This document shows positions 41,166 through 49,276 of a stretch of 64,000 bases of DNA, one piece after another. A program made the position numbers and the translations under genes. Position 1 is the first letter of the stretch. Each line of letters starts with the position of its first letter. Under the pieces are notes generated by a model that made no database searches, was not told where the DNA came from, and saw only the letters and a program-made list of their open reading frames with translations. The stretch comes from an uncultured Opitutia bacterium. GTDB lineage: Bacteria > Verrucomicrobiota > Verrucomicrobiia > Opitutales > Opitutaceae. The stretch spans positions 186,001 to 250,000 of the forward strand of contig CAIPAH010000024.1 of assembly GCA_903862955.1 (NCBI GenBank), in the 5' to 3' direction.

Positions 41166-41390
41166 TCACGATGCCCTGTGCACCGCGCGCACCGACACGA
41201 TCTGGTCGGGATTGATCACGACCAAGAACGGAGGGTTCTCTTCGTCCGGGTAAAGTATCAGGTCCCGGGTGTTGGGATGCATTTGCGCGTGGTCCGGATG
41301 AGGCAGCAGATGCCGGTCGCCGCTGGCCAATGTAACCTCCAGCGGGAAGACCACCGGCCGTCCCAACAGTCGCTCCAGGGAAGCTCTCAT
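41166..41390 (-). CDS. small conserved protein (HPDH-motif family), unknown function
   Basis: The 74-residue protein has the pattern of a small family common in Verrucomicrobiota and Planctomycetota: FPLEVTLASGDRHLLPHPDHAQMHP, then DLILYPDEENPPFLVVINPDQIVSVRAV. This gives a probable single beta-barrel domain, with the conserved H-P-D-H. The frame extends upstream to 41435, but the ATG at 41390 better fits the family's start. No neighbour gives a clue to its role. Confidence 0.7.
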   Translation of the reverse strand: MRASLERLLGRPVVFPLEVTLASGDRHLLPHPDHAQMHPNTRDLILYPDEENPPFLVVINPDQIVSVRAVHRAS

Positions 41391-41540
41391 GCCGCCCAGT
41401 CTAGCCGCCAGACGCGTCGGCACAAGGGGTGGCATCGTAATTTATCCGCAAGCATCCCTGAATTGACACCCAAGCAGGCTGCCCCGCTTATCTCCCTTTC
41501 GGCCCTGCAATCGTAGGCAGGACCGCAACCCACCCAGACC

Positions 41541-43457
41541 ATGTCCATGTCCCCGCTCGAAGAACTCCGCCACTCCGCCTCGCACATCATGGCGACGGCC
41601 ATCCTCCGTCTGTTCCCGGACGCCAAGCTCGACATCGGACCGCCGACGGACACCGGCTTTTATTACGACATCGACCTCGACCACAAGCTGACGGCCGACG
41701 ACCTCATCAAGATCGAGGCCGAGATGAAGAAGATCGCCGACGAGAACCAACCGTTCCTCCGCAAGGAGGTCTCGCGCGATGAAGCAGTCGAGATCATCAA
41801 GTCCCGCGGCCAGGAGCGCTACAAGCTGGGCCGCCTCGCCGACATTCCCGAGGGCGAGAAGATCTCGTTCTACTCCAACGGCGAGTTCACCGACCTCTGC
41901 GCGGGCACGCACGTCCGCTACTCGTCGAAATTGAAGGCGTTCAAGCTGCTCTCCATCGCTGGCGCGTATCACCGTGGCGACGAGAAGAACAAGCAGCTCC
42001 AACGCATCTACGGCACCGCCTTCCCGACGAAGGACGAGCTGGCCGCCTACCTCGAGCAGCAGGAGCAGGCCAAGGCCCGCGACCACCGCAAGCTCGGCAA
42101 GGACTTGAAGCTCTTCGTCATCGACGAGGACGTCGGCCAGGGTCTCATTCTCTGGACCCCGCACGGCTCCATCATCCGGCAGGAGCTGCAGAATTTCATC
42201 GGCGGCGAGCTGCAGAAACAGGGCTATTCCCAGGTCTTCACGCCGCACATCGGCAAGCTCGAGCTCTACAAGACCTCCGGCCACTTCCCGTATTACAAGG
42301 ACTCGCAGTTCTCCCCCGTCTTCGAAAACGAGTCGCTCGCCAAAGTCATCACCGAGGGCTGCTCGTGCGGCGAGGCGTTCGCGCGTCTCGAGGCCGTGTC
42401 CGCCCACCTCGCATCGCAGATCAACGCACGCACCGGCAAGGAGACCATCACGCCCGACCGCGTGAAGCCAGACGCGCAGCTGCTCGACGGCTTCATGCTG
42501 AAGCCGATGAACTGCCCGCATCACATCAAGATCTTCGCCTCGCAACCGCATTCCTACCGCGACCTGCCCGTGCGCCTCGCGGAATTCGGCACCGTCTACC
42601 GCTGGGAGCAGTCCGGCGAACTCAACGGCATGACGCGCGTCCGCGGCTTCACCCAGGACGACGCCCATCTTTTCTGCACCGAGGAACAGGTCCCGCAGGA
42701 GCTGATCGGTTGCCTCGAGCTCGTGAAGATCGTACTCACCACGCTCGGCATGAGCGACTATCGCGTCCGCGTGGGCATGCGCGATCCCGACTCCAAGAAA
42801 TACACCGGCGATTCCGCCAACTGGGACAAGGCCGAGGCCGCCTGCCGCGCCGCCGCGCAAACGCTCGGTGTGTCCTTCACCGAGGAGCCGGGCGAGGCCG
42901 CGTTTTACGGCCCCAAGATCGACTTTGTCATCAAGGACGTCATCGGCCGCGAATGGCAGCTCGGCACCGTGCAGGTGGACTACAACCTGCCCGTGCGCTT
43001 CGACCTGTCCTACATCGGCGCCGACAACCAGCCGCACCGCCCCGTGATGGTCCACCGCGCGCCCTTTGGCTCGATGGAGCGTTTCTGCGGCGTGCTGATC
43101 GAGCACTTCGGCGGCGACTTCCCCGCTTGGCTCGCGCCCGAGCAGGTGCGCCTGGTGCCCATCAGCGACAAGCTCAACGACTACGCCGGCGGACTGCTGG
43201 CCAAACTCAAGGCCGAGGGCCTCCGCGCGACACTCGACTCCCACAGCGACAAGCTCGGCGCCAAGATCCGCCGCGCCGAGCTCGACAAGGTGCCCTACAC
43301 GCTTGTCATCGGCCAAAAGGAAGCTGACGCCCAGAGCGTCTCCGTCCGCAGCCGCGCCCGCGGCGACGAGGGCGTGATGACCAGCGACGCGTTTCTCACG
43401 AAGCTCAAGGCCGAGGTCGCCACCCGCGCGCTGCCGTTGAAGAAGTCATCGGGCTGA
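41541..43457 (+). CDS. thrS: threonyl-tRNA synthetase lacking the TGS domain
   Basis: The 638-residue class II synthetase charges tRNA-Thr. It starts directly at the editing domain: HSASH and CAGTH carry the editing metal ligands, so the usual N-terminal TGS domain of about 60 residues is absent. The catalytic zinc ligands are in KPMNCPHH, DDAHLF and MVHRAP. An extra segment of about 55 residues, with CSCGEAF and LASQINARTGKE, lies between PYYKDS and FMLKPMNC. The anticodon-binding domain is normal. The stop codon abuts a REP-like hairpin. Confidence 0.96.
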   Translation: MSMSPLEELRHSASHIMATAILRLFPDAKLDIGPPTDTGFYYDIDLDHKLTADDLIKIEAEMKKIADENQPFLRKEVSRDEAVEIIKSRGQERYKLGRLADIPEGEKISFYSNGEFTDLCAGTHVRYSSKLKAFKLLSIAGAYHRGDEKNKQLQRIYGTAFPTKDELAAYLEQQEQAKARDHRKLGKDLKLFVIDEDVGQGLILWTPHGSIIRQELQNFIGGELQKQGYSQVFTPHIGKLELYKTSGHFPYYKDSQFSPVFENESLAKVITEGCSCGEAFARLEAVSAHLASQINARTGKETITPDRVKPDAQLLDGFMLKPMNCPHHIKIFASQPHSYRDLPVRLAEFGTVYRWEQSGELNGMTRVRGFTQDDAHLFCTEEQVPQELIGCLELVKIVLTTLGMSDYRVRVGMRDPDSKKYTGDSANWDKAEAACRAAAQTLGVSFTEEPGEAAFYGPKIDFVIKDVIGREWQLGTVQVDYNLPVRFDLSYIGADNQPHRPVMVHRAPFGSMERFCGVLIEHFGGDFPAWLAPEQVRLVPISDKLNDYAGGLLAKLKAEGLRATLDSHSDKLGAKIRRAELDKVPYTLVIGQKEADAQSVSVRSRARGDEGVMTSDAFLTKLKAEVATRALPLKKSSG

Positions 43458-43502
43458 GGTGGAGCGCATTGTCCCAAATGCGCTGTTAGACTCCGCTCCA
43501 CC
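43457..43502. repeat. REP-like hairpin at the 3' side of the RAYT gene
   Basis: GGTGGAGC (43458-43465) pairs with GCTCCACC (43495-43502), and inside it GCGCATT pairs with AATGCGC around a GTCCC-containing loop. The 19-base AGGTGGAGCGCATTGTCCC (43457-43475) matches the inverted copy at 43944-43962 in 17 of 19 positions. Confidence 0.8.
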
Positions 43503-43926
43503 AGTAAGCCCATGATTCCTCATCCGGGCACAATCCCTTCACGACCGGATTGCGGCGGATATAGTCCCACGTCTCAGCCTCGAGCTTGTCGCTGCGGATC
43601 CGGTGGTCGAAGAAGTTATCCTGCCAAATTACGCCGTGCAGCCGAGCCGTGCCCCGCTTCCATTCGCGAACGGTAGCCGCCATGCCGGCTTCTCTCGAGA
43701 AAGCTAGCAGCACGTGCAAATGATCCGGCATGAGCAGGAACAGTTTGCACCTCCATCTACCGGAGGCGTGATACCGATGTGCGGCTTTCAGAAGGTTGGC
43801 CGCCAGACCCGGCGAGATGAGAGGTCTGGCTTGGCTGGCATCCACACGAATGCGGATGTGAAATACTGAGCCGTCATTCACCCAGCCGGGCGTGTTGTGA
43901 CTAAGTCTGAGCGGGTAGTCCTTCAT
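43486..43926 (-). CDS. REP-associated tyrosine transposase (RAYT, IS200/TnpA-like)
   Basis: The 146-residue Y1 HUH endonuclease has FLLMPDHLHVLLAF, with the metal-binding H-L-H, WKRGTARLHGVIWQDNFFDHRI, and the catalytic tyrosine in WDYIRRNPV. These are hallmarks of RAYTs, which process REP hairpins. The gene is flanked by REP-like inverted sites. A TTG at 43950 would extend the frame into the flanking site; the ATG at 43926 is the better start. It sits alone between thrS and the hydroxyproline operon. Confidence 0.9.
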   Translation of the reverse strand: MKDYPLRLSHNTPGWVNDGSVFHIRIRVDASQARPLISPGLAANLLKAAHRYHASGRWRCKLFLLMPDHLHVLLAFSREAGMAATVREWKRGTARLHGVIWQDNFFDHRIRSDKLEAETWDYIRRNPVVKGLCPDEESWAYWWSGV

Positions 43927-43943
43927 GCGATGAAAACACGTTA

Positions 43944-43962
43944 GGGACAACGCGTTCCACCT
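43944..43962. repeat. REP-like site at the 5' side of the RAYT gene
   Basis: On the minus strand it reads AGGTGGAACGCGTTGTCCC, the inverted near-copy of 43457-43475. CGCGTT can pair with AACGTG just beyond it, giving a foot plus stem as in REPs. Confidence 0.75.
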
Positions 43963-45547
43963 AAGAAGGATTTCTCGTAATTTCCCCGTTCACGAGCCGC
44001 AGCAGGCCGAGCGGGTTCGCCTTCCGCAGCTCGGCGGGCAGCAGCTCGTCCGAGAAATTCTGGTAGCACACCAGCCGCGCCCAGCGGTTGAGCGCGCGCG
44101 TGCCGACCGACGTGCTGCGGCCGCCATCGCTCGTCGAGGGATATGGGCCGCCGTGCACGATTGCCGCGCTGACTTCCAACCCCGTCGGATAGCCATTCAG
44201 GATCAAACGGCCCGCTTTCGCCGCCAGCAGTTCGATCAATTCGCCCTGCCCCGCGGCCTCCGCTGCACCAGCCTGCACGGTCGCGGTCAGGCTGCCTTCG
44301 AGGTGGCGCGCCACGTCCAGCATCTCCGCGCCGTCGTGGCACCAGACGACCAGTGAGCTGGGCCCGAAAATCTCCTCCGACAGGCTCCCATTCTTCAGGA
44401 AAATCGCCGCGTCCGTCTCAAACCACACCGGCGCCGCGCCGCAGGCCGTCACCGCCTTGGCTTCCGCGATCACCTTCACGCCTAGCTGTTTCGCGCGAGT
44501 CGCCGTGTTAGACACGAAATTTTTTCGAATGCCCGCCGTGAGCATCGCGCCTTCTGGCGTCGCCGCCAGCTTTGCGGTCAACGCGCGGATAAACTGCTCC
44601 GCCGCCGGCGAGCGCTGCAGCACGATCAACCCGGGATTGGTGCAAAACTGACCGACGTTCAGCGTCGCCGACGCGTGCAGGCCATCGACGATCGCCGCCG
44701 CCCGCTCCGCGAGCGCACCCCGCAGGATGAACACCGGGTTGATGCTGCCCATTTCGGCATACACGGGGATCGGCTCGGTCCGCGCAGCCGCCAGGTCCAC
44801 CAGCGCGCGGCCGCCCTTGAGCGAACCGGTGAAGCCCACGGCCTTCACCAGCGGATGTTTCACTAATGCCTGGCCGAGCTCGAATCCGGCATCGAAGAGG
44901 AGCGAGAACGAACCCTCGGGCAGCCCGCATTCCTTCACGGCGTCGACAATCAGCCGGCCAACGAGCTCACCGGTGCCCGGATGCGCCGGGTGGGCCTTGA
45001 CGATCACAGGGCAGCCCGCGGCGAAGGCCGACGCGGTGTCGCCGCCCGCCACCGAGTAGGCGAAGGGGAAATTGCTCGAGCCAAACACCACCACGGGTCC
45101 GAACGGGCGCAGCATCGAGCGGTGATCGGGCTTTGGCAGGGGCTTGCGCTCGGGCAGCGCCGTCTCGATGCGCGCATCCAGCCAGTCGCCGCGCGCGGCG
45201 GTCTCGCCGTAGAGCCGGAGCTGCCCGGACGTGCGCGCGACTTCACCGGTGCAGCGCGCCAGGGGCAGCCCTGTCTCCTGCACACCCATTGCCGCGAGCA
45301 CCGCAGCATTTTGATCCAGCTTGTCCGCGATCAGCCGGAGAAACCGGTTGCGCTCCGCACCGGGCAACCGGGCCCAGCGAGGCGCAGCCGCTGCTGCCAT
45401 TTGGACCGCGCTCTCCAGCTCCGCAGTGGAGGCCGAGTGAAAAACCGGCTCGAGGTCCTTCCCTTCCGTCGGATCGAACGCCCGGAACGTGGCGCCGCCC
45501 GGCGTGCCGCTATCCGAGCCGATGAACGAAAGACCGCGTAGTTGCAT
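43961..45547 (-). CDS. alpha-ketoglutaric semialdehyde dehydrogenase
   Basis: The 528-residue aldehyde dehydrogenase matches the 2,5-dioxopentanoate dehydrogenase group. It would oxidise alpha-ketoglutaric semialdehyde to 2-oxoglutarate with NAD(P)+. The cofactor region has VFGSSNFPFAYSVAGGD and VGFTGSLKGG, the general base is in YAEMGSINPVF, and the catalytic Cys in NVGQFCTNPG. It is the last gene and last enzymatic step of the hydroxyproline operon, 23 bases after the deaminase gene. Confidence 0.93.
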   Translation of the reverse strand: MQLRGLSFIGSDSGTPGGATFRAFDPTEGKDLEPVFHSASTAELESAVQMAAAAAPRWARLPGAERNRFLRLIADKLDQNAAVLAAMGVQETGLPLARCTGEVARTSGQLRLYGETAARGDWLDARIETALPERKPLPKPDHRSMLRPFGPVVVFGSSNFPFAYSVAGGDTASAFAAGCPVIVKAHPAHPGTGELVGRLIVDAVKECGLPEGSFSLLFDAGFELGQALVKHPLVKAVGFTGSLKGGRALVDLAAARTEPIPVYAEMGSINPVFILRGALAERAAAIVDGLHASATLNVGQFCTNPGLIVLQRSPAAEQFIRALTAKLAATPEGAMLTAGIRKNFVSNTATRAKQLGVKVIAEAKAVTACGAAPVWFETDAAIFLKNGSLSEEIFGPSSLVVWCHDGAEMLDVARHLEGSLTATVQAGAAEAAGQGELIELLAAKAGRLILNGYPTGLEVSAAIVHGGPYPSTSDGGRSTSVGTRALNRWARLVCYQNFSDELLPAELRKANPLGLLRLVNGEITRNPS

Positions 45548-45570
45548 GGATCAAAGCAAGGACCTTCCCG

Positions 45571-46464
45571 TCAAAGTTTCGGCAAGGTCTTCCGCGCCTT
45601 GGCCAACACGGCCCGCGCGTGCGCCAGGTCGGCTCCCGCCAGCTCCAGCCGCGGCGCGCGCACGGTCGGGGTTCCGCGGCCCTCCTCGGCCTGCACCCAT
45701 TTGATGAGCTGCACGAACTTCGGCACCGTATCGAGGCGGAGCAACGGCAGGAACCACGCGTAGAGCGCAGCGGCACGGGCCTTGTCGCCCCGGCTCGTGA
45801 AGTCGAAGAGCGCCACGGATTCCTCGGGAAACGCGTTCACCAGCCCGGCGATCCAGCCGACCGCGCCGGCATAAATCCCCTCGACGATGGCGTCATCCAT
45901 GCCGACGAGCACGTCCAACCGCCCGCCGCACGCGTTGCGGATGGCCGTCACACGGCGCGTGTCGCCGCTGGATTCCTTCACGGCCTGCAAATTCGAATGA
46001 TCCGCCGCCAGCTCGGCAATCTGCCAGGGCAGGAAGTCCGTCTTGTAGGCCACGGGATTGTTGTAAAGCAGGCAGGAGAGCTTGGTCGCCGCGATCACCG
46101 CGCTGACGTGCGCCTTCATCTCGCGCCAATCCGTGCTGTAAACGTAGGGCGGCAGCACCATCAGGCCTTCGCAGCCCGCACGCGCCGCTGCCCGGGCCAG
46201 CGCCACGGCCTCCGTGGTCGAGAGCGAGGCAATGCCCAGCACAACCGGCGCCCGATCGCCGACGGCCTTCACGCACGTCTTGGCCACCGCCACCTTTTCG
46301 GCGAACGACAGCGTCGCCGCTTCGCCCAACGAGCCGCAGCACACGATGCCTGTGCAGCCGCTGTCGATCATCCAGCGGCAATGCTTGGCGAGTGCCCCGT
46401 GATCCACCGCGCCGTTGGCGCGCAGGTTCGTCGTGATGGCGGGAATGACACCTTTCCAGTTCAT
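45571..46464 (-). CDS. DapA-family lyase, probable pyrroline-4-hydroxy-2-carboxylate deaminase
   Basis: The 297-residue TIM-barrel enzyme belongs to the dihydrodipicolinate synthase/N-acetylneuraminate lyase family. The Schiff-base lysine is in AVKESSGD (K163), the tyrosine in LLYNNPVAY (Y134), and the substrate loop is CCGSLGEAATL. DapA itself is unlikely because neighbours encode the other three steps of hydroxyproline degradation. In that pathway this family removes water and ammonia to give alpha-ketoglutaric semialdehyde. It is 40 bases after the dehydrogenase gene. Confidence 0.9.
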   Translation of the reverse strand: MNWKGVIPAITTNLRANGAVDHGALAKHCRWMIDSGCTGIVCCGSLGEAATLSFAEKVAVAKTCVKAVGDRAPVVLGIASLSTTEAVALARAAARAGCEGLMVLPPYVYSTDWREMKAHVSAVIAATKLSCLLYNNPVAYKTDFLPWQIAELAADHSNLQAVKESSGDTRRVTAIRNACGGRLDVLVGMDDAIVEGIYAGAVGWIAGLVNAFPEESVALFDFTSRGDKARAAALYAWFLPLLRLDTVPKFVQLIKWVQAEEGRGTPTVRAPRLELAGADLAHARAVLAKARKTLPKL

Positions 46465-46504
46465 GGGATCAGATTAGCTGAGGTCGTATTTTTTGCCACG
46501 GATT

Positions 46505-47764
46505 TCACGCGTATCGGTCGGGCGTGAGCAACTCCAGCGGAATGGACGGCTTCCGTCCGCCGAGGATTTCCGAGACCAACAATCCCGTGCTCGGCGCCAT
46601 CGTGACACCCAGCATCGCATGCCCGCACGCCGCCGTGAGATTCGGGTGACGCCCGAAGCGGCCGATGTAGGGCAAGCCATCGGGCGTGACCGGGCGCAGG
46701 CCGAACCATGGCTTGATCCCGGCGAAATCCGCCGGGGTAAAATCCGGGAAATACACCGGCACGGCGTCGATGATCTGCTGCACCCGCTCCGGGCGGATGC
46801 GGTCGTTGATGCCGCTGATTTCCATCGTGCCGCCGAAGCGCAACTGGTCCCCCATCGGCGTCGCCGCCACGCGGCGTTCCGTGAGGATCAGCGACTTCGT
46901 CAGTTTGAAACGCGGCTTCGGGATCGTGAGGCTGTAGCCCTTGCCGGCCTGCAGCGGGAGCCGGATGCCGAGGCCGCGGGTCATGTCGGGTGACCACGAA
47001 CCGGCGGCCAGCACGAATTCATCCGCCCGTAATTCGCCCGACGTCGTGGATACCGCCCCAACCCGTCCGCCCTCCACGCGCCAGCCGTTCACGGACGTGT
47101 TCCATTGGAAAGTGACGCCCATCTGTCCCAGCAGCGTGACCAGCGCGGGCATGAACTTCCGCGGCGTGATATGCGCATCGACGGGAAAATAGACCGAGCC
47201 CGCGACGTCCATCCGCGCGCCGGGTTCGAGCTCCGCCGTCTGCCGCGCGTCGAGCACGCGTGCCTCCACGCCGAGCTCGTTGGCCAGCCGCGCCAGACCA
47301 TGGGATTCGTGATCCAGGCATTGCTGCGTCTTACAGAGATTGAGCAGGCCTTCCTGGCGAAGTTCGAAGGCATTGGCCGTGAGCGCCGCCAATTCGACGA
47401 ACAACCGGCGCCCGGTCAGGCTGAGGTCGCGCAGCACGGGCGCCGCGCGCACGGTGTGCTCCCGCGTGCACGAGCGCGCGAACAGCCAGCCCCAGCGCAG
47501 CAGATCGGCGTCGAGGCGGGGCTTGATGTAAAACGGACTCTTCGAGCTGAGCATCCACTTCAGCCCGTTCCACACCATGCCAGGCGCGGCCAGCGGCACG
47601 ACATGGCTGGGCGAGACGTAGCCGGCGCTCCCCTGCGCGCAGGAATCCGCGCCCTCGGCGTTGCGTTCCACGACGGTCACGCTCCAGCCGTCGCGCGCGA
47701 GATAGTAGGCGCAGCTCAGGCCGACGATGCCGCCGCCACAGATGATTACAGATTTCGAAGTCAT
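46505..47764 (-). CDS. FAD-dependent D-amino-acid dehydrogenase, probable cis-4-hydroxy-D-proline dehydrogenase
   Basis: The 419-residue DAO-family flavoprotein has the N-terminal dinucleotide fold ICGGGIVGLSCAYYLA, VVERN at the adenosine-binding strand, and the C-terminal GLRPVTPDGLPYIGR and GHAMLGVTMAPSTG. The fold and length match DadA/D-hydroxyproline dehydrogenases. In context it would oxidise cis-4-hydroxy-D-proline to the pyrroline acid, giving electrons to the respiratory chain. A family B repeat separates it from the epimerase gene. Confidence 0.92.
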   Translation of the reverse strand: MTSKSVIICGGGIVGLSCAYYLARDGWSVTVVERNAEGADSCAQGSAGYVSPSHVVPLAAPGMVWNGLKWMLSSKSPFYIKPRLDADLLRWGWLFARSCTREHTVRAAPVLRDLSLTGRRLFVELAALTANAFELRQEGLLNLCKTQQCLDHESHGLARLANELGVEARVLDARQTAELEPGARMDVAGSVYFPVDAHITPRKFMPALVTLLGQMGVTFQWNTSVNGWRVEGGRVGAVSTTSGELRADEFVLAAGSWSPDMTRGLGIRLPLQAGKGYSLTIPKPRFKLTKSLILTERRVAATPMGDQLRFGGTMEISGINDRIRPERVQQIIDAVPVYFPDFTPADFAGIKPWFGLRPVTPDGLPYIGRFGRHPNLTAACGHAMLGVTMAPSTGLLVSEILGGRKPSIPLELLTPDRYA

Positions 47765-47770
47765 GAGTTG

Positions 47771-47850
47771 CCCGCGAAAGGACGCGAATCGATGCGAATA
47801 TTCGGTCGGGATAGGAATGGTTTCATTCGCTACGATTCGCGTCCATTCCG
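47771..47850. repeat. family B palindromic repeat, copy 2
   Basis: The left arm CCCGCGAAAGGACGCGAATC and the right arm, which reads GGAATGGACGCGAATCGTAG on the other strand, are imperfect reverse complements. It fills the spacer between the epimerase and dehydrogenase genes. Compare 12266-12347. Confidence 0.75.
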
Positions 47851-47858
47851 GACCTCAA

Positions 47859-48797
47859 TCAGCGGATCCCCCAGCAAAACGGGTCGCGCGGGTCGAGCAG
47901 CAGCGTCGCCTCACCCGTGACGAACGCCGACCCTGTGATGGTCGGGGCGATCTCGCCCTTCGCGTGGTCCAGCCAGCGATACCGGCCGGTGAACGTGCTG
48001 CCGATCAGGCTCTCCTGGACCCACGCGGCGCCCTCCGCGAGTTTCCCATCCGCGGCGAGGCAGGCGAGCTTGGCACTCGTACCCGTCCCGCAGGGCGAGC
48101 GGTCGTAGACGTGGCCGGGGCAAAGGACGAAATTGCGGCTGTGCGCCCCAGCGTGCGGCGACGAGCCAAACAGCTCAACGTGGTCCACCTCGGGAAAGCC
48201 GTGGGCGTTGACCGCCTGGCGGACATGGACGGTGTAATTCGTGAGCTTGCCCAAATTCCCGAGATGGAGGGCCTGCCCGTGGTCCTCGACGAGGAAGAAC
48301 CAGTTGCCGCCCCACGCGACGTCGCCGCGCACATGGCCGATGCCCGCCACGTCGACGACGACGCCCTTGGCCTTGCGGTAGCTGGCGACGTTGTCCACGG
48401 CGACGGAACCGTCCGCCTGCAACTCGGCCTCGACCACGCCGACGGGCGTGTCGATTTTCACGCGCCCAGGCGTCACCTTCCCGAGATGCGCCAGCGAAGC
48501 CACGAGCCCGATCGTGCCGTGGCCGCACATGCCGAGCGGGCCGACATTGTTGAAAAAGATGACCCCGAACTGACATCCCGGGTGGTGGGGTGGCACCAGC
48601 AGCGCGCCCACGACGGTGTCCGATCCCCGGGGCTCGTTGACGATGGCCGTGCGCCACGCGTCGAATTTGTCGCGGAAACGCTTCACCCGGGAAGCAAGCG
48701 GGCCGGCGCCCAAGTCGGGCCCGCCTTCGAGCACGAGCCGCGTGGGCTCGCCGCCTGTATGGGAATCGATCACGCGAATGCGTTGGAGACCGGCCAT
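47859..48797 (-). CDS. 4-hydroxyproline 2-epimerase (proline racemase family)
   Basis: The 312-residue cofactor-independent epimerase interconverts trans-4-hydroxy-L-proline and cis-4-hydroxy-D-proline. Both catalytic cysteines are present: C91 in MCGHGTIG and C236 in SPCGTGTSAKLA. This excludes the trans-3-hydroxyproline dehydratase branch, where one cysteine is replaced. RIRVIDSHTGGEPTR is the family's N-terminal signature. It is the first gene of a four-gene operon in pathway order. The promoter must lie in the 66 bases after the glnK terminator or upstream of it. Confidence 0.95.
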   Translation of the reverse strand: MAGLQRIRVIDSHTGGEPTRLVLEGGPDLGAGPLASRVKRFRDKFDAWRTAIVNEPRGSDTVVGALLVPPHHPGCQFGVIFFNNVGPLGMCGHGTIGLVASLAHLGKVTPGRVKIDTPVGVVEAELQADGSVAVDNVASYRKAKGVVVDVAGIGHVRGDVAWGGNWFFLVEDHGQALHLGNLGKLTNYTVHVRQAVNAHGFPEVDHVELFGSSPHAGAHSRNFVLCPGHVYDRSPCGTGTSAKLACLAADGKLAEGAAWVQESLIGSTFTGRYRWLDHAKGEIAPTITGSAFVTGEATLLLDPRDPFCWGIR

Positions 48798-48863
48798 GGG
48801 GTCATTTCAAGGCTCCCGGCGCAAAAGGCAACGCCGCGGTCGCGACGGCGGGCCGGGCGCTCC

Positions 48864-48899
48864 CAAAAAAAAGCCGGCTCCGTTCGCACGGAGCCGGCT
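48864..48899 (-). terminator. intrinsic terminator of the glnK-amtB operon
   Basis: On the minus strand AGCCGGCTCCG pairs with CGGAGCCGGCT around a six-base loop and is followed by eight T residues. It separates the nitrogen operon from the hydroxyproline operon. Confidence 0.9.
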
Positions 48900-48919
48900 G
48901 AAGCTGGCAGACAGGAGGC

Positions 48920-49270
<351 letters not shown>

Positions 49271-49276
49271 TTAAGG

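Noticed and set aside
45571-46464. DapA (lysine biosynthesis) as the function of the lyase gene
   Set aside because: The three neighbours encode the other hydroxyproline steps; the operon context favours the deaminase, though the family is shared.
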